From contig JADFRJ010000041.1 of NCBI GenBank assembly GCA_022561355.1, forward strand, positions 1 through 13,479: DNA of 13,479 bases, in the 5' to 3' direction. The notes beneath the pieces are model-generated. The model searched no databases. It saw only the letters and a program-made list of their open reading frames with translations, and had not been told where the DNA came from. This document shows positions 5,672 to 13,058 of the stretch, piece after piece. A program made the translations under genes and the position numbers. The first letter of the stretch is position 1, and every line of letters begins with the position of its first letter. Source of the stretch: Chloroflexota bacterium. GTDB lineage: Bacteria > Chloroflexota > Dehalococcoidia > DSTF01 > RBG-16-68-14.

Positions 5672-7327
5672 ATGCCTACTAGAAAGAAACTACGCGTAAT
5701 CCCGCTCGGCGGGCTTGGGGAAATCGGCAAGAACATGATGCTGTTTGAGTACGGCGACGATGTGATCGCCGTCGACGCGGGCCTCATGTTCCCGGAAGAA
5801 GAGATGCTAGGTATCGACTTGGTGATCCCTGACGTCGGCTATCTCTTGGACGGCCGCAAGCGTCTGCTTGCGATCTTCCTCACGCACGGGCACGAAGACC
5901 ACATCGGCGCCCTCCCATACGTCCTTCATCAGATCTCCGCGCCTGTGTACTGCACGCCACTAACTGCGGGTCTCATCAGAGTGAAGCTGAAGAACGCGAA
6001 GGTCAAGAATGTGGACATCCGCATCCTCAATCCCGGCGAAACGGCAAAGGAGGGGCCGTTCGAAGTCGAGCCGTACAGCGTCGCGCATAGCGTGCCAGAT
6101 TCCACCGGCCTGGCCATCAAAACGCCGGTTGGCATGGTGATCCACACCGGCGACTTCAAGCTGGATCACACGCCCGTCATGGGACAGTCCACAGACCTCG
6201 CGCGATTGGCGCGCCACGGCGACAAGGGAGTCCTACTCATGCTAGCTGACTCCACCTATGCGGAGATACCGGGCTACACGCCATCCGAGCAGGTCGTCGG
6301 CAAGGCGCTCAACCAGATTATGGCGAAGGCGCCCGGTAGGGTGATTGTCACCACGTTCGCCTCGCTCATCGCGCGCGTACAGCTCGTCATCGACGCCGCA
6401 GTCGAATACGACCGTCGCCTGTTCGTAACCGGCCGCAGCATGGTGGATAACGTCAAGATGGCGATGGACCTCGGCTACCTAAAAATGCCGAAGGGCATGA
6501 TGGTGAGCGTCCGCGAACTCGATCACATTCCCCACGAAAAATTAGCGATTGTGACCACCGGCAGCCAGGGCGAACCGACGTCCGCGCTTACGCGGATGGC
6601 GAACCAGGACCACCAGCACATTACGATCGTCCCCGGCGACACTGTGATCCTCTCCGCGAGCGCAGTTCCGGGCAACGAAAACCTCGTCTACCGTACAATC
6701 GACAACCTGTTTCGCCTAGGCGCTCGCGTACTCTGGAACCGCATCGCGGATGTCCACGTGCGCGGCCACGCCGCTCAGGAAGAGCTGAAGATCGTTCACT
6801 CGCTGGTGCGGCCCAAGTACTTCGTGCCCATCCACGGCGAGTATCGCCACATGGTGCTCCACGCCGACCTCGCGAGTGAGCTTGGCATGCCCGATGAGAA
6901 CATCTTCGTGATGTCCGACGGAGACGTGCTCGAGATCGACAACAAGGGTGCGAAGATCACCGGGTCCATCCCGGCCGATTACGTCTACGTTGACGGCCTG
7001 GGAGTCGGCGAGATCGATCACGTGATCCTGCGCGACCGTAACCACTTGGCAAACGACGGCATGGTCGTGGTCATTCTGGCAATCGAAAAGAAGACCGGCC
7101 GGATTGTAGGCGAGCCGGAGATCCTATCGCGCGGGTTCGTCGACATCGATGAGTCTGAAGAACTCCTAAAGCGAACGGCCGACGTCGTTGTCAAGTCGCT
7201 GGCAGGCGCCGATCACGTCGCAGAGTGGGACGTCGTCAACAAACAGGTCAAAGAGGCGGTTGCGCAGTTCCTCTACAAGGAGACGAGGCGAAGACCGATG
7301 ATACTGCCCGTCAGCATAGAGGTCTAG
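5672..7327 (+). CDS. rnj: Ribonuclease J
   Basis: This is a metallo-beta-lactamase/beta-CASP ribonuclease with 5'-exonuclease and endonuclease activity in RNA maturation and decay. The 551-residue length matches RNase J1/J2. Visible motifs are PLGGLGEIGKNM (11-22), the zinc-binding HGHEDH (72-77), His139 (VAHSVPDS), the HTGDF Asp161, ADSTYAEIPG (192-201), HVRGHA in the beta-CASP part, VPIHGEYRHM, and the conserved C-terminal RRPMILPVSIEV. In the DSTNxE motif the usual Asn is Tyr. The ATG at 5672 follows AGAGGAG (5663-5669) by only 2 nt, an unusually short spacing, but no other start fits the family N terminus. It is the last gene of its operon and converges on the MFS gene. Confidence 0.97.
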   Translation: MPTRKKLRVIPLGGLGEIGKNMMLFEYGDDVIAVDAGLMFPEEEMLGIDLVIPDVGYLLDGRKRLLAIFLTHGHEDHIGALPYVLHQISAPVYCTPLTAGLIRVKLKNAKVKNVDIRILNPGETAKEGPFEVEPYSVAHSVPDSTGLAIKTPVGMVIHTGDFKLDHTPVMGQSTDLARLARHGDKGVLLMLADSTYAEIPGYTPSEQVVGKALNQIMAKAPGRVIVTTFASLIARVQLVIDAAVEYDRRLFVTGRSMVDNVKMAMDLGYLKMPKGMMVSVRELDHIPHEKLAIVTTGSQGEPTSALTRMANQDHQHITIVPGDTVILSASAVPGNENLVYRTIDNLFRLGARVLWNRIADVHVRGHAAQEELKIVHSLVRPKYFVPIHGEYRHMVLHADLASELGMPDENIFVMSDGDVLEIDNKGAKITGSIPADYVYVDGLGVGEIDHVILRDRNHLANDGMVVVILAIEKKTGRIVGEPEILSRGFVDIDESEELLKRTADVVVKSLAGADHVAEWDVVNKQVKEAVAQFLYKETRRRPMILPVSIEV

Positions 7328-7395
7328 CGGCCGCCGAAAAGTACGAACTAGAGATGAGCGAAGACGGCGCCTAACAGTAAACTAGCCGCGGCCGC
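7327..7395. repeat. Paired GCGGCCGC palindromes in the convergent gap
   Basis: GCGGCCGC occurs at 7327-7334, touching the rnj stop, and again at 7388-7395, inside the 3' end of the MFS gene. The copies are 61 nt apart and both sit in the longer direct repeat CGGCCGCCG (7328-7336, 7389-7397). Each is self-complementary and they can also pair with each other. They flank the 54-bp gap between two convergent genes, so a two-way transcription barrier is possible. No U-tract is present. Confidence 0.3.
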
Positions 7396-8611
7396 CGGCG
7401 ATCAGTTCGTGCTCTGGCAGACGGAGCAGGTACATCATCGCGATAATGCCGATCGCCGGGCCGGGCGCCAGGAACGCGAACGTCCACTCCCAGCCGATCG
7501 AGTCTCTCAGGATCGGTACCAGCCAGATCGTGACGACCGTCAGCGAGAAGCCGATCGCCAATTGGACCGTCAGCGCGGTGCCAACGTAGAGCTGATCGCA
7601 CACTTCGCTGACGATCGTCGAGAACTGCGCTGAGTCCGCCACGACGGTCAGACCCCATACGAGCCCGACCGCGAGCACGATCGGCCACGGCCCGCCGAAG
7701 ACAAAGCCCGCAAGGATGGCGCAGCTTCCCGATATCGCCATCGCCGCGGCCGTCGTGCGCGTCCTGCCCCAGGCATCACCCAGCACGCCGCCGAGCCAGC
7801 AGCCGACGGCCCCGATGCCGATCACAGCGAAGGTGCCCAGGGCGGCAGCTCCATCCGCGTCCACATGCCCATCCAGCGCGAGGCTGTCCGTGAAGAACGC
7901 CAGAAACCAGGCCCACATCGCGTACAGCTCCCACATGTGGCCGAAGTAGCCAATCGATGCCAGCCGGATCCCGCGATTCGTGAAGAGCTGTCCCGCCTGC
8001 CTCGGGTTGAAAGGGGCCCGAGCGAACGGATACGGGCCCTCGCGCACGCCGAGCTGTGTCACCAGCGCACCAACGAGCGTGATCAGTGACGTCGCGACGA
8101 TTACGCCACGCCAGTCAAGGCCGCCCGCCCCGTTGACCAGATGCGGCAGCGCCGAACCCAAGGTCAACCCGCCGACCATCACGCCCAGAGCCATCCCCCT
8201 CCCCTCCCGGAACCACGTGGCCATGATCTTCAACGTGACGGGATAGACTCCGGCAAGAAACGCGCCCGTCGCAAAGCGCAACGGGATCGCCAGCTCCGAA
8301 CCATCGGCGAACACAATGCCAAAGTTGGCGACAGCCGCTCCGGCCGCCGAGAGCACGAGCACCCGCCTGGGAGGGAAGACATCCGCGATACTCAACAGCG
8401 CGGAGGCCAGCGCTCCGAAGACGAAACCGACCTGAACGGCGATTGTGAGCAACGAGACTTCGGTGGTGGATAGCCCCCAATCGTCTCGGAGTTGCGGCAC
8501 GACCGCGGAGGCCGAGAACCAGGTGGTCATCGTGAGGACGGTGACGGCGGCCATCGTCGCGAGCGCGGCCATCCGGCCATCTACGCGCCGCTCTCCAGAC
8601 TCAGCTACCAT
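7382..8611 (-). CDS. Major facilitator superfamily transporter
   Basis: This is a 409-residue integral membrane protein with about 12 hydrophobic segments in two halves, as expected for an MFS secondary transporter. The first half has WFSASAVVPQLRDDWGLS after TM1 and the short basic PPRRVLV loop after TM2. The second half has the paired loop GDAWGRTRT between TM8 and TM9. The N-terminal pattern resembles the CynX/NimT-like and other anion or drug porter groups, but substrate cannot be assigned. The ATG at 8611 is supported by an extended -10 (TGCTATAGA, 8618-8626 on the minus strand) that ends 6 nt before it, which implies a leaderless mRNA. It is divergent from ftsK and convergent with rnj, so it forms a single-gene unit. 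Confidence 0.9.
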   Translation of the reverse strand: MVAESGERRVDGRMAALATMAAVTVLTMTTWFSASAVVPQLRDDWGLSTTEVSLLTIAVQVGFVFGALASALLSIADVFPPRRVLVLSAAGAAVANFGIVFADGSELAIPLRFATGAFLAGVYPVTLKIMATWFREGRGMALGVMVGGLTLGSALPHLVNGAGGLDWRGVIVATSLITLVGALVTQLGVREGPYPFARAPFNPRQAGQLFTNRGIRLASIGYFGHMWELYAMWAWFLAFFTDSLALDGHVDADGAAALGTFAVIGIGAVGCWLGGVLGDAWGRTRTTAAAMAISGSCAILAGFVFGGPWPIVLAVGLVWGLTVVADSAQFSTIVSEVCDQLYVGTALTVQLAIGFSLTVVTIWLVPILRDSIGWEWTFAFLAPGPAIGIIAMMYLLRLPEHELIAGGRG

Positions 8612-8617
8612 GCCGTC

Positions 8618-8626
8618 TCTATAGCA
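8618..8626 (-). promoter_or_regulatory. Extended -10 promoter of the MFS gene
   Basis: Read on the minus strand this is TGC-TATAGA, an extended -10 element. The predicted start site falls at or within a base of the ATG at 8611. No recognisable -35 lies 16-18 nt upstream. Confidence 0.5.
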
Positions 8627-8660
8627 CAGTTCTCCAGCGAGGCGTGTAATCTAGGGGCTC

Positions 8661-8676
8661 AACTGCTAAACTGCTA
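8661..8676. repeat. Two tandem copies of AACTGCTA
   Basis: AACTGCTA is repeated exactly at 8661-8668 and 8669-8676 in the divergent MFS-ftsK control region, between the two promoters. It could be a regulator-binding pair or chance duplication. Confidence 0.5.
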
Positions 8677-8697
8677 ATGCAACAGTGCCCTTAACTA

Positions 8698-8710
8698 GTG
8701 GGTTTCCCAC
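8698..8710. promoter_or_regulatory. GTGGG-TTT-CCCAC palindrome at the ftsK -35, candidate operator
   Basis: This is a perfect 5-bp inverted repeat around TTT. It covers the place where the ftsK -35 would lie and ends 8 nt before the TATAAT. It could be an operator. The -35 sequence itself is poor, which would fit activator dependence or reliance on the extended -10. Confidence 0.35.
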
Positions 8711-8715
8711 ACAGG

Positions 8716-8724
8716 TGCTATAAT
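8716..8724 (+). promoter_or_regulatory. Extended -10 promoter of ftsK
   Basis: TGC-TATAAT is a perfect extended -10. The predicted start is near 8731, giving a leader of about 73 nt before the GTG at 8804. The -35 region has no good match. The divergent MFS promoter carries the same GTGCTATA core. Confidence 0.65.
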
Positions 8725-8774
8725 TGCCGACGTACGCATATGCCTGTCGCTTCGGGGTGGAGCGCGGGTGTAGG

Positions 8775-8800
8775 GCTCGCACGTTCTGGCGAGCAAGGAG
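8775..8800 (+). promoter_or_regulatory. Hairpin directly before the ftsK ribosome-binding site
   Basis: GCTCGC (8775-8780) pairs with GCGAGC (8789-8794) around an 8-nt loop. The Shine-Dalgarno AAGGAG (8795-8800) follows without a gap and lies only 3 nt before the GTG start. The stem may help present or restrict the binding site. Confidence 0.4.
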
Positions 8801-8803
8801 ATC

Positions 8804-11251
8804 GTGGCTAAGGTACGATCGCGACCCCGCCCCAAGCCTGCCGCACGCCACGGGCGCGCGAAGCCTGCGCGTCCCAACGTAGGACGCCGGCGACGCAAGG
8901 CATCTCCCCTAGCATCTGTAGGCAAGCTCGTCTTCCGCATTGAGGCGGTTGGCGTCGCCCTGCTTGCCGTCGCGCTCCTCGCGATCCCTTGGCTCGTCCC
9001 GGCGACCCGTGGCGCAACAGATTTGCGCGATGGCATCGTCAGCACGTTCGGCCTGCTCGTATTCGCGTTAATCGGCCTGATCGCCTACTTAGGTCTCGCG
9101 GTGGTCCGCAGACGATTCGACGAGCTCTTCGCGTCCTGGCGCCCGTGGACCATCGGGTTCCTGGTCCTTGGGTTCACGAGCGGCCTGCTTGGATTTTTTC
9201 GTCCTGATTGGCAACTGGGCGGCGTCTCCCTCAATGACGTCACTGCCGGCGGCGATTTAGGCTACCTAATGGCCGGCAGCCCGCTCGGCGTACTGGCGTG
9301 GCTCACACTAGGTCTGGGTGCCTTTTCGATTATCACGCCATCCGGAGCGCAATCGACTGCGCGTAACATCGGTCGCGGCCTTCGTACGGTCTGGAACTGG
9401 GGCCTCCCAAAACGAGCATTCGAGTCAGCGCGCGCGCTGACGCAGCTCGTATTCCCAACGCGAACGCCGCCTCGGGGCGCCGAGAAGGTGCCGCTGGACA
9501 GCGTGATCTGGGCACAGCAATCGGAACCGGCGCCGGAAGCGCCCCTTGCCGTTGCCGAACAGCCGGCGGAGCCAGAGCCACCACCTCCCGATGTTGGCGA
9601 GCAGGTGAGCCTGCCGCTGAACGGCGCGGCCGAGGATGATGACGAAGACGATACGCCCGCAGTAGGCGCCAAACAGCGCAATGCCCACGATGGCTGGCAG
9701 TTGCCCGCGCTGGACTTGCTGGTCGAAGTCACGAATACGGAAGGTCAACCGGACAACACAGACCGCGCTCGCATACTCATAGAGGCGCTGGCCTCGTTTG
9801 GCGTCAACGCGAAGGTTGTACAAGTGAACGAGGGGCCGACCGTGACGCAGTTTGGGATTGAGCCTGGCTGGGAAGTAAAGACGAAGCGAATCCAGGAACG
9901 CGACGCGACCGGCAAGCTGGTGCTCGATCGGGAGGGCAAACCAAAGACGAGGCTCGAAGAGGTCTCGCGGACGCGGGTGCGCGTCAACCAGATCACGGCA
10001 CTCTCGAACGACTTAGCACTCGCGCTGGCCGCCCCATCGCTGCGCATCGAGTCGCCCGTGCCAGGCAAGCCGTTCGTGGGAATCGAAGTCCCCAACCGCA
10101 CCGCAGCGCTCGTCACGCTGCGAAGCGTCGTCGAGTCCGCGCCGTTCAAACGCGCTGCCATGCGGTCACGCTTGACGCTGGCGCTGGGGAAGAGCGTTTC
10201 GGGAGAGCCCAGCGTGACCGACCTGGCTAAGATGCCCCACCTCTTAATTGCGGGCGCTACTGGCAGCGGCAAGAGCGTCTGCATCAACTCGATCATCGCC
10301 TGCATCCTGATGCACGCGTCGCCGGAAGAAGTGCGCTTTGTCATGATCGACCCCAAACGCGTAGAGCTTGCGCCGTTCGCCGACATCCCGCACTTGGCCT
10401 TCTCGTCAATCATCACGGAGATGGACCAGATCGTTGGAACGCTGCAGGCCGTGATCCACGAGATGGAGAGCCGCTACCGGCGGTTCGCGCAGCTATCCGT
10501 CCGCAACATCGAGTCCTTCAACAAGCATCCCAGCGTCGAGAGCAAGCTGGCCTACTGGGTCGTCATCATCGACGAGCTGGCGGACCTGATGATGGCCGCG
10601 CCCGTAGAGGTCGAGCGGCAGCTCTGCCGGCTGGCACAGCTCGCCCGCGCGACCGGCATCCATCTCGTGGTTGCGACACAGCGTCCGTCCGTGGACGTGG
10701 TGACCGGCCTGATCAAGGCGAACTTCCCGACGCGCATCGCCTTCGCGATGAGTTCGCAAGTCGACTCACGCACCGTGCTGGACACAGCGGGCGCGGAGAA
10801 GCTGTTGGGCCGCGGCGACATGCTCTTCATGCCCACCGACGCCGCCAAACCGCGCCGGCTTCAGGGCGTTTTCGTCTCCGACAAGGAGGTCGAAGAGGTC
10901 GTCAAGTTCTGGACGCAAGATCGCTTCGAGGGGATCGACCGCGAGATGTTCGACAACCTGTTGAAGGAGGCGAAAGCGGCGGTCGAAAAGGAGGCGACGC
11001 CTAGCGATGACCCGATCATGAAACAGGCGCTCTCGCTCGCCCGCGAACACCGCACCATCAGCACATCGATGCTGCAGCGCCGCCTGCGCATCGGCTACCC
11101 GCGAGCGGCCCGCCTGATGGACGACCTGGAGGAGCGTGGTTACGTAGCGCCTGCCGAGGGCACGGGGAGCCGTCAAGTCCTGTTGCCCGAGTACGGCGAT
11201 ATGCCCGCCGCTACCGATTCTGAGGTCGAAGAAGGCGCAGAGGTCACATAA
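8804..11251 (+). CDS. ftsK: FtsK/SpoIIIE-type DNA translocase
   Basis: This is a septum-anchored ATP-driven DNA pump for chromosome segregation. The 815-residue protein has a basic N terminus (1-35), four membrane helices (about 46-66, 79-101, 114-132, 152-177) and a short Pro/acidic linker (about 240-285, including EDDDEDD). The motor domain carries Walker A GATGSGKS (484-491), DPKRVELAPF and Walker B VVIIDEL (Asp590). A C-terminal gamma winged helix (about 735-800, SMLQRRLRIGYPRAARLMD) reads DNA orientation. The linker is far shorter than in E. coli FtsK, as in SpoIIIE. Residues about 360-391 are a hydrophilic insertion between PGWEVK and VRVNQI, where most relatives join directly. The start is GTG at 8804 after AAGGAG; no other in-frame start is close. 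A recombinase partner is not in view. Confidence 0.97.
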   Translation: MAKVRSRPRPKPAARHGRAKPARPNVGRRRRKASPLASVGKLVFRIEAVGVALLAVALLAIPWLVPATRGATDLRDGIVSTFGLLVFALIGLIAYLGLAVVRRRFDELFASWRPWTIGFLVLGFTSGLLGFFRPDWQLGGVSLNDVTAGGDLGYLMAGSPLGVLAWLTLGLGAFSIITPSGAQSTARNIGRGLRTVWNWGLPKRAFESARALTQLVFPTRTPPRGAEKVPLDSVIWAQQSEPAPEAPLAVAEQPAEPEPPPPDVGEQVSLPLNGAAEDDDEDDTPAVGAKQRNAHDGWQLPALDLLVEVTNTEGQPDNTDRARILIEALASFGVNAKVVQVNEGPTVTQFGIEPGWEVKTKRIQERDATGKLVLDREGKPKTRLEEVSRTRVRVNQITALSNDLALALAAPSLRIESPVPGKPFVGIEVPNRTAALVTLRSVVESAPFKRAAMRSRLTLALGKSVSGEPSVTDLAKMPHLLIAGATGSGKSVCINSIIACILMHASPEEVRFVMIDPKRVELAPFADIPHLAFSSIITEMDQIVGTLQAVIHEMESRYRRFAQLSVRNIESFNKHPSVESKLAYWVVIIDELADLMMAAPVEVERQLCRLAQLARATGIHLVVATQRPSVDVVTGLIKANFPTRIAFAMSSQVDSRTVLDTAGAEKLLGRGDMLFMPTDAAKPRRLQGVFVSDKEVEEVVKFWTQDRFEGIDREMFDNLLKEAKAAVEKEATPSDDPIMKQALSLAREHRTISTSMLQRRLRIGYPRAARLMDDLEERGYVAPAEGTGSRQVLLPEYGDMPAATDSEVEEGAEVT

Positions 11252-11259
11252 CTCATCTC

Positions 11260-11269
11260 GCGCTAGCGC
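11260..11269. repeat. Palindrome GCGCTAGCGC downstream of ftsK
   Basis: This perfect 10-bp palindrome lies 8 nt after the ftsK stop. GCGCAG (11266-11271) can also pair with CTGCGC (11291-11296). The related palindrome CTAGCGCTAG lies at 11344-11353, and GCGCTA recurs at 11295-11300. The role may be the ftsK mRNA end or a regulator site for the protease gene. Confidence 0.35.
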
Positions 11270-11307
11270 AGGCACTTCCTCTTGGGCCAACTGCGCGCTA
11301 ACCCGCA

Positions 11308-11327
11308 AGCGCCCGATTCGTTATGAT
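11308..11327 (+). promoter_or_regulatory. Putative promoter of the S8 protease gene
   Basis: TATGAT (11322-11327) is a good -10 match, preceded by the 12-mer AGCGCCCGATTC (11308-11319), which recurs before the last gene of the window. No standard -35 is visible at 16-18 nt. The predicted start is near 11334, leaving about 36 nt of leader. Confidence 0.4.
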
Positions 11328-11343
11328 CAACTCAGCCCGCTTT

Positions 11344-11353
11344 CTAGCGCTAG
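11344..11353. promoter_or_regulatory. Palindrome CTAGCGCTAG overlapping the protease ribosome-binding site
   Basis: This perfect 10-bp palindrome overlaps AGGTGAT (11352-11358), a good anti-Shine-Dalgarno match 11 nt before the ATG at 11370. As DNA it could bind a regulator downstream of the start site. As RNA the stem would be short. Confidence 0.3.
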
Positions 11354-11369
11354 GTGATGCTCCCGCCCA

Positions 11370-13019
11370 ATGCCCAGCCCCCTGCGAATCCTCCTCACAT
11401 CCTGCGCCTGTCTCTCCCTGGCGTTGCTGTTCAGTTTCGGCTGGCAGGAAGAGCGCACAGACGCGGGTCAGATAGTCCCCTTCGTACAGTCCGAGGTGCG
11501 AGCCTCAATCGCCCTGCAATCGACAACCGACGTTCTGGTGACGTTACGCGGGCCTACATCGATTGCGGGGCTCTCGCCGGCTAGCCCCGGCGCCAAGTGG
11601 GTCATGGCGCTGCGGCAGAACATTGTCCTCGCAGGCTTGGCCGAGGACGAGTTCATTACCACGCGCCGGTACGAATCGCTGCCTATCCTGGCCGGACAAG
11701 TCAACGCCTCTGGGCTGGCGAAGCTCGACGCCCACCCGAACGTGGAAAGCGTGACAATCGACGGCATCGGATCGATCGCGACTGGTGAGACGCTGCCCAT
11801 CATCCACGCGCCGGAGGTGCATGATAACGGCTTCACAGGCGAAGGCGTGGTCGTTGCCGTCCTGGACACCGGTGTCGACATCGACCACCCCGACCTGGCG
11901 GACGACATCCTCTACGAGGCGTGCTTCGTCCAGGGTGAAGACTGCCGTGGAGAGCATCCTGGAGAGGACGAGCACGGCCACGGTACGAATGTGGCTGGCA
12001 TCATCACCAGCGATGGTACGATCGCGCCCCTCGGCGTGGCGCCAGACGCGAAGATCGCGGTGTATCGAGTATTGACGAGCAGTGGGTTCGGCCGCTTTTC
12101 GGACTGGATCGCCGCGCTTGACGACATTCTTGCGAATCACACCGAGGTGAACGTCGTCAACATGAGCCTGCAAAGCAGGGAAGGCTGCCCGTCATTAGCC
12201 CTGACGCTCGCCATCAGCACGCTCCGCGACGAGGGCGTGGCGACATTCGTCGCGTCCGGCAATCATGGCAACAAGAATGGCCTGTTGGTCCCGTCGTGCG
12301 TCGCGGAGGCGATCTCGGTCGGCGCGACGTACGACGGCAACATCGGCTCCATTAGCGGCTGGAAGAGCGACTGCACGGACCAGACGACGGCCGTAGACCA
12401 GGTCACCTGCTGGTCGGACTCCGATAACTCGCTCGACCTGCTGGCGCCCGGCGCGAGGGTGACCTCTACAGGCATGGGTGGCGGCACGATCACGTTCATG
12501 GGTACATCTCAGGCGTCCCCGCATGCAGCCGGCGTGGCCGCCCTCCTCTTTCAGGCGTTCCCAGACCTCAGCGTGAACGAACTGGAGGCGCGGATGAAGT
12601 CAGCAGGCACGCTACTGACAGACGACCTGGATGACAACGATCCCTCGACGAACCGCACGACGCCACGCGTTGATGCCAGAGTCGCGCTCCTCAACCCCAA
12701 CGAAGACACGGATGGCGACGGCTGCACGAACGGAGAAGAGTTTGGCGGGGACCCCAGGTTCGGCGGCCAGCGTAACCCGCTCAACCCATGGGACTTCCAC
12801 GACGTAAACGGTGACGGGATCATCACGCTGTTCGACGACATTCTGGCCGTCATCAACGGCATTGGGACCGGCGGGAACGACCCGCTGCTCGACCGCTCCC
12901 CCGCTCCCCCCGCCGGACAGCCGTGGCAGCAGGGCCCACCCGATGGCACGATCGACGTGGCGAACGACATCCTGGGCATCGCTTCGCAGTTCGGACATCG
13001 CTGCGTTGGCGCGCCCTGA
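11370..13019 (+). CDS. Secreted subtilisin-like (S8) protease with dockerin-like C-terminal repeats
   Basis: This is a 549-residue exported serine protease. A Sec-type signal peptide (about 1-25) is followed by a pro-region (about 50-140) resembling the I9 subtilase inhibitor fold. The S8 catalytic domain comes next: Asp166 (VLDTGVDIDHPDL), His204 (HGTNVAG), oxyanion Asn298 (ASGNHGN) and Ser380 (GTSQASPHAAG). The usual GTSMASP Met is Gln. Cysteines at CPS, PSC, DCT and TCW suggest disulfides. After residue 440 come DTDGDGCTNGEE, a thrombospondin-3-like calcium loop, then DVNGDGIITLFDDILAVI (478-495) and DGTIDVANDILGIASQFG (525-542), paired like dockerin halves. The ATG at 11370 follows AGGTGAT. 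No cohesin is visible, so the tail may serve folding, attachment or cell-surface display. Substrate is unknown; extracellular protein scavenging is plausible. Confidence 0.92.
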   Translation: MPSPLRILLTSCACLSLALLFSFGWQEERTDAGQIVPFVQSEVRASIALQSTTDVLVTLRGPTSIAGLSPASPGAKWVMALRQNIVLAGLAEDEFITTRRYESLPILAGQVNASGLAKLDAHPNVESVTIDGIGSIATGETLPIIHAPEVHDNGFTGEGVVVAVLDTGVDIDHPDLADDILYEACFVQGEDCRGEHPGEDEHGHGTNVAGIITSDGTIAPLGVAPDAKIAVYRVLTSSGFGRFSDWIAALDDILANHTEVNVVNMSLQSREGCPSLALTLAISTLRDEGVATFVASGNHGNKNGLLVPSCVAEAISVGATYDGNIGSISGWKSDCTDQTTAVDQVTCWSDSDNSLDLLAPGARVTSTGMGGGTITFMGTSQASPHAAGVAALLFQAFPDLSVNELEARMKSAGTLLTDDLDDNDPSTNRTTPRVDARVALLNPNEDTDGDGCTNGEEFGGDPRFGGQRNPLNPWDFHDVNGDGIITLFDDILAVINGIGTGGNDPLLDRSPAPPAGQPWQQGPPDGTIDVANDILGIASQFGHRCVGAP

Positions 13020-13029
13020 CCGTTCGTGT

Positions 13030-13050
13030 AGCGCCCGATTCACGTACAAT
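13030..13050 (+). promoter_or_regulatory. Putative promoter of the last gene, leaderless type
   Basis: TACAAT (13045-13050) is a good -10 placed 8 nt before the ATG at 13059. The 12-mer AGCGCCCGATTC (13030-13041) precedes it, as it does before the protease -10. Only a weak -35-like TTCGTG is seen. Transcription would start at or within two bases of the ATG. Confidence 0.45.
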
Positions 13051-13058
13051 GCCTCGCA

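Noticed and set aside
7354..7374. Small frame ending MSEDGA after RNase J
   Set aside because: RNase J already ends with its conserved C terminus; the short frame has no ribosome-binding site and no support as a gene.
9745..10416. Long antisense frame of 223 codons inside ftsK
   Set aside because: It lies wholly opposite a conserved motor domain, has no recognisable motif, and is expected from high-GC codon bias.
11370..11405. Possible lipoprotein signal (LTSC) in the protease signal peptide
   Set aside because: The motif lies at residues 9-12, before the main hydrophobic stretch, so the segment ahead of it is too short. An ordinary Sec signal cut after about residue 25 fits better.
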